Shown: positions 12,430-23,370 of the stretch, in pieces | Position numbering within the stretch: position 1 is the first letter of the stretch | How the letters are laid out: each line of letters starts with the position of its first letter | Assembly (NCBI GenBank): GCA_004802705.1 | Contig: SGPL01000149.1 | Location: forward strand, 1-61,772 | DNA: 61,772 nt | Source of the DNA: Bondarzewia mesenterica | Lineage: Eukaryota; Basidiomycota; Agaricomycetes; Russulales; Bondarzewiaceae | Direction of reading: 5' to 3' | The notes under the pieces: model-generated | Told to the model about the DNA's origin: nothing | Database searches by the model: none | What the model saw: only the letters and a program-made list of their open reading frames with translations | Translations under genes and position numbers: made by a program

Positions 12430-14680
12430 CAGAGATATAATCAGAAGGCATATTCTTCTTAGCCTAAGAGCAGACTTAATAGTTATTTCAGTAAGTTCAA
12501 AACTTATTCAGATGCTCTTGCATTAATGGTGAAAAAATCCAATTAAAAAGATTACTATAATAACATAGAATGATTATAATTAGATATATACTAAGAGAGA
12601 TAAAAGATGATATATTGACACATTAATTAGTGCTCTAATATTATCTATGATACTTTGGCTGATTGTGCTTTTTGATCAATGTTAATAGTGAAGCTAAGTC
12701 TAGCCAATAGGTGTATAGCCTGTCTCCAATAGTTGGGCTACTCCTCACTGTGCACCTACTGAGATAGTCAGGCCGAGGGTAGGATACTGAGGTATAAGGA
12801 TTTTGTCCACTTACTATTGCCCATCTCTGATGGTTTGGTGGAGGTAATATTATAAAAAAAAGTTAGGTGATTATATAAAAAATTTAAATGTGCTAAAGTT
12901 TAAATTGATTTAACTAAATTTTAATTATATAATTATATTTTATATATATCTTATCTAATATTTTATCAATCTTACCTACTGCTAATNCATTCTTTATAAT
13001 TATNTTNTATCAATTATNCTTTCTCATANAACTNCTNATTATTATATTTTTATTATTTGCTCNATATTATTCTCTCTCTNCCTATTAGCTCTTTTTTTNA
13101 TATGATAGNTNTTTTATGTTTAGNAGCAAANTNNAAACTTGNTNTATCTANAAGCTNACTGTCGAGCATNTTAAATNTATTACCTCTCTTGTTNATAAAA
13201 TTATATATGTATAAGTATTANATCAAAGATTANGTCTTGATAGGGTNNATAACTCTTCAGATAANAGGAGTGCCTTACAAAAGAAGATAATTANACATCA
13301 AAGATAGATNATACAANNTTTGTATTTAACTTNCATGANAGCATTTATAGTCAAAAAATATAGGTTAGCNATATANATCTCNTACANATAGTTAAAGATG
13401 CAGTTGTCAGTCCATTAGAGAAGTCAGTTGCCACTAATGTTGCTTTGAGCATAATAAATATTCAATTAAAAAGGCTCTTCAGATTTTATTAAAATATTAT
13501 AAGAACATTTTGATGCCTTACTCAAGTTATAATGTTAAAGTTCTGACTAATTTTTGCATAGTCATTGCTCAGCTGTAATGACTCTATCGCAACTGTATAT
13601 AAAGACTGATTTATAAATAAAATGTATAGATTTATAATAATAGGAGATCACATAACTTTTATTGACTAAAAGTGAATTTTATTTTAGTAAAAATTTTATA
13701 TAATGAACAGTTTTAGCAGTCATTAGTTTTGCCTTTATTTTCTTTAAAAATACAAGTGCATGAGGTTATTTATATTATTCAACTTTGCATGCCTCTAAGA
13801 TGTTCAGGTGCTCAACATATGATATAATTTAACATATTAACTATATATATATATAAGTATCAAAAAAGGCAAGTTATAATAAATAAAAGGCAAATTACTT
13901 TACAGACTAATAAAATATTGATGTCAACTCAGAGTGCCCATGAAACCAAATAACAGAATACTTACCTTATAAATTATAAAGAATCTAAGGTTATATTCTA
14001 TCCTTTATAATTTATCACTCACATTTTATAATTCTCTGTCACTCTTTTTTTCACTTTAAAGATTTACAATTGAACTACTAGTATATCATCACCCTTTCCT
14101 TTATCTTTAACCTCTATTATTCTTCTCTTCTTTATCTTTTCTTACTTTTGATACTTTCATGATTTCTCTGACTTTTTCCTCTACTCTTTGTACTCTATTT
14201 ACTTTAGCATCATCTCTTTTTATTATTCATTCTCATATTTTTATTTTTTATTTTTATATCTAATTCTGTGAGATGCACAATTAAAGATAAAGAGAGATTT
14301 AGAGAGTATTATAAATATGATATTAAGTATAAAGATAAATATTATAAATTTGAGCAATAGCTTAATCTCTTATTAAAAAGTTACTATAAACATTATATTA
14401 TTATATTATTATATTATTAAAATTGATAAAGAGTTTGTAATTTATTTTTTTATAGTAAAATAACATAAATCATCATGTTAAAATTAAAAAAATATTATCA
14501 ATGAAATTTTAACTAAATATAAATATTTTTGATGATCATTTAAAAGTATTAGTATTATTTAAATAGCTATTCATTATTTTAATAACTTTTTATAAAATTG
14601 AGCATAATTTATTATTCTATTTGAGTTTTTTGAACTATTAAAAAATTATCAATAAAGTAATAGTATCAGTTAAGAGGCTG
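12430..14680. other. AT-rich DNA with scattered ambiguous bases
   Basis: No gene recognised. Between 12987 and 13390 single N bases are sprinkled through otherwise called sequence, many within a few tens of bases of each other. A short (TA)n run lies at about 13843-13857. Confidence 0.5.
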
Positions 14681-15720
14681 TCTGCCAGAGCTGCTCTCTG
14701 TCTTTCTTAAATGTATGCTGAGGGGTGCAAAAATTGATTGTCAGTGCTTTACATTAACTTCATTGACATCCTCTAGGAACTTTGTAGCTGCCTTGATCCT
14801 TATGAATGCACTCACTATATAATTTAAATTAAAAAAAAGCAGCATACATCCAAACCATGTCCTTCACGCATAGAGTGCTCATCAATCTGAGGTGAGTGAT
14901 CAGCTACATGCCATGAAACTTGACCTAATACATCTTATGAAACTATAGAACTCAATGAACTTGTTCCTGAATTGATAATTTAATACACCTTTAAGATAGT
15001 TCAATATCTGTGATAAGCCCATGCTTATAATATATCTCATCTCAGTTTAATTCAGCCAAGCATGACAGTCCATGTAAAAGCATCATACCAATACATTAGC
15101 CATTCACGCATTCACCTCCATTAGTTCTGTCCTTATGTTTTGACCTCAATTTCGCAATTCATTATTGAGATGACTAGCTGTGGTTTGATAATGACACTAA
15201 GGGTTGTTGAGGTCATGACTGTCTTTTAAGTGCCACAGGCATAAGCATCAATAGTAATTCAGACAACATTGTCATAAATGTACATGGGCCATGAACCCCC
15301 TATATGCCTCAGAAGTTTTTTTCCTGAAGACCACAAAGAGCCTCACAAATTCTGTGGGCAGTTCCATGTGCAATCTGAGTAGGCTTCAACTCACCAGTGA
15401 AGCATTCAATTATGCAAGGGCCGATCTAATGTTAGATAAGCCTATGCAGACAGAGCAGACAACTTACTCTCGAGGAGAATATGAGCCTAGATCTGAGGTA
15501 GTCATCACAGATTGTAGATCAGTGAGGGGTTTCTTCATGTGACTGAAATATGTACAAGTAGCCATCGGTCAGAAACCACATCTAGGGTGTGGCATCAGCC
15601 ATGTAAGGCACCTCTGTGCGTGAACATACACTCATTGATGAGACAGGCAATGATGAGGCATAGAGAAAGGAGGTAGAGCTGGTCAAGTTAAGTCAGTCAT
15701 ATAGTTATGATAATATATCA
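14681..15720. other. Less AT-rich relic segment, unidentified
   Basis: Base composition rises here to near that of 1000-6720. Both strands have partly open frames, including 15291-15542 on the plus strand (83 codons) and a minus-strand frame over 15230-15540. Neither gives a family that I recognise, and I cannot decide the coding strand. Confidence 0.3.
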
Positions 15721-16379
15721 CACTGTAAATATAAACTAATAATCTGAATAAAAGTGAATAATAACTTTACGCCAAACCTTATTTTTAAATATAAAAAAAT
15801 CTTATTTTATTTTTAATTTGTTAAAATACAAATTTAACCTAATGCATAAGAGGTTACTTAAAAACATTTAAATATAATAATTCTACTAATAATATGTTAT
15901 ATTTATAAGCATGCTCATAATAATAAATATTACTAGTTAAAATGAAATCTCCTGATATAGGTAAATATATAGATTGAGAGGATTGAAAGAGCATACATTT
16001 TTAGAATCTTCTTCTGCTTTAAATTACATGCTATATACAACCTTTGCTCTTTTATTTATGAGAAACTCACAATGTATAAAAGCATCACTAAGTTATCTTT
16101 AAATATACAATTCTCCTCATCTACAGTTTTGATACTATTGTCACTAATCTTGAACTTCAAGCTTATATCTTCTATATCTGTTTGATAATATAATGAGGAT
16201 TATTTTAAAGACAACTCTGACAACTATTCTTGGGTCTATTCATTATAATTTACAAGGATAATTTTACTTTTTTAAATATTTTAAAGCATTTTACCTCTAT
16301 TGAAGATCAGATTTCTAATCAGGCCAAAATTCAATAAGTTAGAAAAAACCTTCTAACTAGTGCAACTATTATTAGCTTC

Positions 16380-17160
16380 ATTATATATACATTTGTTAAC
16401 ATCCATCCAGTGCTTAAACACTTGGCTGCTGAAGAGCATTGAGGTTATACATCAGTGGGACATGAGGAGGTAGATAAGAAGTATGTTCTAATTTTGCATT
16501 TTATTATTGAGCTTTGAGAGCAAAGTGTGAGTACTATTATTATGTAATATATACACTCTTAATTAAATCTTTATTGTAAAGAACAAGTAAACAAGTTTAT
16601 TTTATATCAAAGTTGATATTTATAATAGTTCTAATTCATAAAGTTGTACACCATGCATTGCTATGATATAGTCGAGGGGCTTATAATAATTTATAGCTAG
16701 ATGAAATTGATGAAGAAGTTAGTTGTTTTATAGAGAGGCAGCTTTAGGGTGAAATTTTGAGAGCTGAGTTTGAAGATAATATCATATAGTTAGTGGATGT
16801 AAGAATTATAAGAGATAGAATGTTTGTCCTCATTGGTGCATCTTTTTGATTTTCATTGCCTATTGTGAAGCATTGAACTGTCACCATATTAAATAGATGA
16901 AACCTCAGTAGATTTCGTTATTAAGCTTGATGTCTTTAAAGGTCTTTCCATCTTAGATGTCTTAGTTCTTTTCCCCTCTTGTGGTAAAGATATTTTTTAA
17001 AATAGTTATATGAAAAGCAATAAAAGTAATAAGAAAAACTTTTTTTTTCCTTTAGACATTTTTTTATTTTTAACTCAATAAATAATATAAAACTTCCTCT
17101 AAAGCATTTAAGGTAATATTGCCAATATCAAGGATAGTTCCTGCATTTGGCTAAAGAAGA
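16380..17160 (+). pseudogene. Coding relic, unidentified
   Basis: Plus-strand frames carry long coding-like text broken by TAG/TAA at probable Gln or Arg positions. At about 16680-16850 one reads LDEIDEEVSCFIERQL and then LVDVRIIRDRMFVLIGASF. A reading-frame change is needed between 16420 and 16680. The residue pattern is that of a soluble protein, not of an RT, integrase or transposase that I know. No function is assigned. Confidence 0.3.
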
Positions 17161-18169
17161 CAAAAGATTTTAATTTTAATATAATAACTCATAATGTTTT
17201 GCCTTACTAAAAAATAGATTACAAACTCTCTAATAACTATATATCACTTTTAAACTCTAGTTACATATACTTACAAGATATACGTATATTTAATGATTAA
17301 AGAGCAATTAATTAAAGAATTTATTACTCTAATCTTTAATCACAACTTTATATTTTTTTTTTAATTCTTTATTATATCTTTATCAATTCTCAACTAAGTC
17401 TCCTTCTACTTTATAATAAATACATTTATTATTAACTCATCTAATATTAATTATAAAGTATATTTATCTATAGTATGCTTTATATATAATAAAGGGCTAT
17501 ATTATATTATATTATTAAATAATATATAGTTTTATAAAATATAAATTATTAGTAAATTAGATCTTATTCATTTCAGTAATTAGACTTTTAAAATAGGATG
17601 TAATTAGATTAATAAAGACTCTTTTTTACTTATTTACATAAAGAGTTCTTAACGATGCACTACAAAGCATGATTGTGAAGGTCAAGAGCAAAGTGTGCCC
17701 TTTAATTTAATTTATTACTGTGACTATGCAAATAAGTTAAAATTAAAAATTTATAATATACAATGTAGTATAGTATTATCAATAATGCCTCTACCTAAGA
17801 AAGAGCTACTTAACGAACCGTTTGGACCAGAGTCATGATCCACTATGCACTTTAAGCTACATTAAATAACCTGCTCAAAAAAATTAGATTAAACATTTTT
17901 TTATCATGATGCATAATTTTAAAGCCTCTAAGCCTTCAAGACAAATGTTTATGATAGTATATAATGAGACAATATGCATCAAACTCTACAATCTCACTTA
18001 ACTATGCTACTAACCTCTTATTTTATTAAGCCTACCCTATATTATGTAAGAAAATGTTGTCTAAATAAATAAATAATATTCATTACTGTGCATCCACTTA
18101 TTATACTGGCACAATGTGAGGAGTATTGTGAGGAAATAAAATTGTGTGAATAGTTTTATTAGTGTTACA
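17161..18169. other. AT-rich DNA, nothing recognised
   Basis: Very AT-rich sequence with near-palindromic ATAATATA stretches around 17490-17530. No gene, RNA or element ends recognised. Confidence 0.45.
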
Positions 18170-18370
18170 GTAGTGAAATTAATAGACACATATTGTGTAA
18201 ATGCAATAAAACTTAAGTATTTTATAGTTTACCTATAATTTCATCTATAAGGCTTGTGACTCAGTTAATATGTGAGCTATCATTCTATATAAAGTTGAGG
18301 ATGTATAGGCCTTCATTAGGAGTAAGATACCTCTAAATCTCAAGTGTACATTTAAAATAGGTAAATAACT
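18170..18370 (+). repeat. Dispersed repeat R, copy 1
   Basis: This segment (landmarks AATAAAACTTAAGTATTTTA and later TATAGGCCTTCATTA) is a diverged direct copy of 21118-21355. Copy 1 lacks about 35 bp that is present in copy 2. In copy 2 the repeat leads directly into the JmjC-like relic and reads as its N-terminal coding part, so copy 1 is probably a fragment of a second member of that family. Confidence 0.7.
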
Positions 18371-18479
18371 AAGTATTAAGCATTTTATTTTATGATATTA
18401 TTTTTATTGATATTAAAGAGAATTTGAATTTTAAGCTAATTTCTATTAATATCAAGGCTCTTATAAATAGTTTTTTTAT

Positions 18480-20150
18480 TGACTTAAAGGCTTCAATTAG
18501 TAGATTAAGAATGAGCAAGTGTAATATAAGTACTATCATTAGAACAATAGAAGAGGATACTAAGCTAGTAAATATAATAGAGTTTAATATATTAAATATA
18601 AATAATTAAGCAAATAATAAAGAAATTATAAGAGCTAAATGTTAAATAATCAATAAAAGTAAGAGATATTTAATCTATTACTAAATATTTTGTTCATATG
18701 TATTATATAACTCATTGCATAATTAATCATAAAGAAAAGATGCCACAAGAGTGAATTAGTAAGTATATATAAAATCTTTATTTTTTAAATTTTTTTTGAC
18801 AGCTTGCTACAGACTTTAACTATAAATAAAAATAGCACTATCATAAAATAACTTGATATAGAAATAGATATTTTATTTATTTAATATTTGGAGCTTATTT
18901 AAAAAATATAAAAGATATTTAAATTTTTATATTATTTTATATTATTTTTAGTAACTACTTATTTTATTCATTTAATAAAATCATACATTCTCAATAGATA
19001 TTTCTTCAGCATAAAATATAGAACACAAAAAACTTTAACAAGAATAAAAAGTAAGTTTACTCTATATATAAGAAAATATAAGTGCATATAGCCCTTCTAA
19101 GGAGTTTAATAAAGATTTTCAAGACATGCTTTCGCTTAAGAAAGATGATTACTTATTATTTATTTAGCTAATATCTTCAATGTTATAACTATTGTGCTAT
19201 ATACTTTGAATATTAAGCAGTATAAAAAAAAATTCACTTTATACTAAAAGAAAAAAGCTTACAATATTATTTAAGCTAATAGTATAAAAATTAAAAATAA
19301 TAATAAGAATGTACAAAACATTTTCCCTCTCTTCGTTCAGTGCCAATGCTTTCTGTCGAAGTTATCGAGGAGTACATTTGCTTTGCTCAAAGCTATCAGG
19401 AGGCTTAGAGCTCCATCAATAACATCGCTGCTATCTCTCTGATCATCATTGCATCAACCTTCTCCTCTCTAGGCTTTAGTGATGACGCTGTGTCTAGTGC
19501 TACTTCCTACTTGCCTGATCTGCACGCTGTCAAAGATGTATAAAATAATATTATATATTCATATTCTAAAAATGAAGATGCATGAGATAAAGCTATATAT
19601 AAATAGAATAATACTAAACTTGTACAAGAAGAAAATGAGGATGCATAAATAAAAGCTATGTATGCACAAAATAATACTGAGGTTGTGCAAGATAAAAATA
19701 TCATTTTATTAAGTTCATCAGTGCTTCACAGTTTGGTTAATTATTATTGTTGACTCTGATGCTATTTTCTTCTTATTTATAAATATATCAGATAATAATA
19801 ATTTAATCTTGTTAATAGAATAAATGATAAAAATTCATCACTATTATTTATTGATGAAATGATATTGAAATGCATTTTATTTCTGTTTTTACATTCATCA
19901 CTTGTTCATTAATAACTTTTAAAATATCTTCATCAAAAAAAAAACTAAAGTCATTTTTAAATGATCTATTTATAGATTCATGAAGATAAACAGTTTGAGT
20001 TATGGCTCTACATTGAAATAGTGTCTTCTCAATAGTTGATAAGAATATAGAAAAGACAACATTTTTGACACCTTAGGACCCTTTAATTTGATTTCATCAA
20101 CTGCAATAATAAAAACATTCAGATGTTAGATAGCATCTATAATGTGCTAT
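18480..20150 (+). pseudogene. Unidentified repeat family, copy B, with 21-residue array
   Basis: Plus-strand relic matching copy A in inverted orientation. At 19340-19530 a fairly clean frame includes LGFSDDAVSSATSYLPDLHA. It is followed by the in-frame repeat array (19571-19696) and then more coding-like text to about 20150 with stops at probable Gln codons (for example FLLIYKYIR and HEDKQFELWLYIEIVSS). The order is: N-terminal decayed part, then the 18980-19260 block shared with copy A, then the array, then the C-terminal block. I do not recognise the family. Two copies suggest a transposable element or an amplified gene. Confidence 0.55.
19571..19696 (+). repeat. Two 63-bp (21-codon) tandem units
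   Basis: Two consecutive 63-bp units begin AATGAAGATGCAT (19571) and AATGAGGATGCAT (19634). Because 63 is a multiple of three the array stays in frame and encodes acidic units of the form NEDAQ.KA.Y.QNNT..VQ, taking the stops as mutated Gln. Copy A contains at least one clear unit and a degenerate neighbour, so the array existed before the two copies separated. Confidence 0.8.
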
Positions 20151-21117
20151 AGTTGCATGATATGTATAATATACCTACATAAAAATATAAAACAATAAAA
20201 ATAATAAAAATAAATAAACAGAAGAAAGGCAGTATCAGAAAATAATCAAATGAAAAGAAGACTCATCATAAGTTTTATGCCAACACAAATACAAGGGGTT
20301 TAAGATGAAGAAATAAAAATAATAAAGAAGAGGAGGATTGATAAATAACAAGAAAAAATGAGCTCAATGAAAAATATATAACATAAGACCTATGAATAAA
20401 AGAAGAGGGGGGTATATGGGTACATTCACACATTCCTGCATCACTAATGATCAACATCTATAGTACATAGTGCAAAATAGAACTCACTACATTATCACAC
20501 TTTGTTGTTCAGTTTTAAAGCTCTTAAGTGAACATTAATTATTCAGATGACTTTCGTAGACTTCTTACTGTCTATGAAGCCCTTTTACTCAATTGATTGA
20601 GCATTGAGGTAAATAAGAAAAATTTAGACATATTTATGCTTAAATTTATTCTTGATATGTCATTGCAAAAAAAAATTCAAAATCTAAAAGCTTCTAATAA
20701 TGATTAAAGATGAATTTGTTATGATAATTGAAGGGAGGACAAACATGAACTTACCTCATCTATAGGAAGTCTTTGATATAGACTGTAGATCATTCACAGC
20801 ATAAATATCAAATTTTGAAGTTTTTCAAGATTTAGTGGAGTAGAGTTTAGCACTGTTAGATAGTAAAAAAGGACTAGATTCTCTCTAAAAATATTAAAAA
20901 CACGTTCTTTTGTACCCTTTTCATTGATCACAAACATGTCCTCAATGTTTTCATCCTTCACTATTGCTATCTCCACCTTTATCTCCCCTCTTACTATTCT
21001 CTCTTTATTACCTTGAGACAGACCAGTGCTGGTACTAACAATATCAAATATGATATGTTTTTTTGCTACAATAAGCTTCAAATATACTTTTATTTTAATT
21101 AGATTATTTAAATTCAA
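20151..21117. other. AT-rich DNA, one unexplained open frame
   Basis: No gene supported. A 113-codon open frame lies on the minus strand at 20794-21135. It overlaps the start of repeat R, which reads better on the plus strand, so I do not call it a gene. Confidence 0.35.
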
Positions 21118-23370
21118 AGTGAAATCGATAGACATGTGCTATATGAATGCAGTAAAACTTAAGTATTTTACAGCCTGCCCATAGTCTTATTTCAATATCA
21201 AGGAGGCCATTGAGCTTGTCTCAGAGCATAAAGCTTATGACTCAGTTAATGTGTAAGCTATCATTCAACATAAAGTTAAGAATATATAGGCCTTTATTAA
21301 AAGTAAGATGCCTCTAAATCTCAGGTGTGCATCTAAAATGGGTGGATAAGTAAATCAGGTGTTTCAACTTGTGACCATGTTAGAACATGAAAACCAATAA
21401 GCTGAAGTTGTCAAATAATGTAGTACAAGAAGTTCAGGATAGCAGAGCAGCTCATCACTTATCACAACAAATTGAACTATCATCTTACTAGTGAGTCAGA
21501 GGATGAGGAAGAAATTTCACAACAGGAGACACCAGAATTGGATAATATTATTGCAGTAATATTTTTTCTTAAATTTTAATTCATGAATATTGATTCTATT
21601 TTTTATATATCAAAAATGGTCAAAATTGGCAAGATTTTCATTCTCTCCATTACAGATGATAAGGAGCTAGTCACATACAATATATCCATGATGAAACATC
21701 TGATAAATTTTTGTCAATACTCTAGAGCTCTCAGGCTTACTTTATGTATTTCAAGCTAAGATTGAAGGTTTATCGTTTGAGCAGATCAAGGAACATGTGT
21801 TAGTGTGCTACCACAAGGGGAAACCCCTGACAATGTGTCAGATGGCAGGCTTGTGAGAGGTAGTCACTGATGAGCCTCAGTCAAGCATCTTTATCATGAC
21901 TGCCTCTGACTTCGCCTTGCTTCAGCCCCAAGAAATTTGTTTAATATTCAAAGACTGATATATTCTCATCCACAATATTTCATTAAAAGCTTATTACAAA
22001 TGGAATCGCCCCAGTCTCTACACTCTCATTAGTCCAAATCATCGCTCTATTCAGGTTCAAGGTTAATCAGAGAGCTTATGCAGTATTTTATTATTTACTA
22101 ATTTAATATAGATTTAAATTATTGAACTATCTAAAGTCCTCTTGCATAGAACTAGTGGGCAACTGTCGAAGATATTCTCAAGTTAAAAAGTGCCATTCCT
22201 GATGGCTCAGACGATGAAGGTGAAGTTACGACATAGACTCAATCTCATAAGGTTCTCAATGCCCTCAACATTGGGGTCTTCAAACCTTTGCTCTATGTGC
22301 CACGATTCCTGTAAGTAAGCAAGAACATGTCTCCTCCCTCAACACTGAGGGTTTGACAGAGATTTGGCAACACATGAATATGTTCTGTGGAAACTAGATA
22401 ATGCCAAGCTACCACGACATGTCAAGGACTTTTCATGGGCTATATATAGCCTTGACAGTAAATATATCATCGTAGCTATATATTGATGCCGATGGTTTGG
22501 CAATGTTCATCCAGCCTATGATTGGAGTCAAGCTTTGGGTGGTTTTCACACCATTGGGCTTTACAAGTGGCAAGATGTAGAATTTCATCCACACCTTTGA
22601 CAATTTTAATCTTTTGACACTCCCATAGGATCAGTTCTAAATTGAGCTCATTAAGATCTCCTCAACTATAGCATTGTAAGTAGCAGTATTTGATGTCAAC
22701 TATGATAGTACTAAAGGTCTGTATAGTTATTAATGCCCGAGGATGATCTATTGGGTCATTACAGTTAGAGATAATGTCTGCTATGGCTGTCATTTATATA
22801 GTGGCTCTTTGCTTGAGCATCACTGCTGAGGCCTTGTGCACTCATAGATTTGTGGGCATATTCTCTCTAACATGTCTTATCCTTAAGCTCACTGCTTGAT
22901 CTCCTAGTTCCTCTTTGCATGGTCTACAATAATAGGTGAAGAAACTAGGAATATCAAGAGCATTGAGGTCCACATAGAAATCTGTCAGTAATATAACAGT
23001 ATTTCTCATTATTCATGTAAATTGACATTGTTGCTTCTTTTTCTATTTTTGGTGTCAAACTCAGTCCCAAATCTCTATACCAAAGATGGTATGAGAGATT
23101 TTTTGGCTATCTTATGTGTTACTGTCTTTGCCTTTGCCATAGAACTAGACACTTTTGCTGTACATCGCTCAAATGATAACNTTTCAGCAAAAGATGTTGT
23201 GAAATAGAAGAAGGATGTTCTTGATGCCCTCATGCACCTAATCATGTACTTCACGATAAATGGGTTTAACCTAAAGTTCAATGAGGAAAAATAACAATGG
23301 GAATTTTTTCGATGGGTGCACATTCACTTTGCAAAAGCTGTCTAATCTTATGTTGACTGACTCTATATAT
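21118..23370 (+). pseudogene. JmjC-like protein relic with preserved intron
   Basis: JmjC-domain proteins are usually Fe(II)/2-oxoglutarate dioxygenases; divergent JmjC-like proteins are numerous in Agaricomycetes. Here 22480-22540 reads YIDADGLAMFIQPMIGVKLW, where the first residue should be the iron-binding His of HxD and is now Tyr (CAT to TAT). About 22735-22800 reads MIYWVITVRDNVCYGCHLYS, which fits the distal His region, and NMSYP follows. Upstream text (21740-21960, for example EHVLVCYHKGKPLTMCQMAG) is coherent. A GTAAGT...GACAG intron survives at 22311-22359. Trp, Gln and Arg positions are stops. Copy 2 of repeat R (21118-21355) forms the N-terminal part. It cannot be functional. Confidence 0.55.
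22311..22359 (+). other. Relict spliceosomal intron (49 nt) in JmjC-like relic
   Basis: A GTAAGT donor and TTTGACAG acceptor bracket 49 nt. The reading frame before (ending CCACGATTCCT) and after (AGATTTGGCAACACATG) joins sensibly. It shows that the relic came from genomic DNA, not from a processed transcript. Confidence 0.5.

Noticed and set aside
20794..21135. 113-codon minus-strand ORF as a gene
   Set aside because: It overlaps repeat R, whose plus-strand reading joins the JmjC-like relic. Its residue use (Ile, Lys, Asn, Leu) fits composition, and there is no supporting context.
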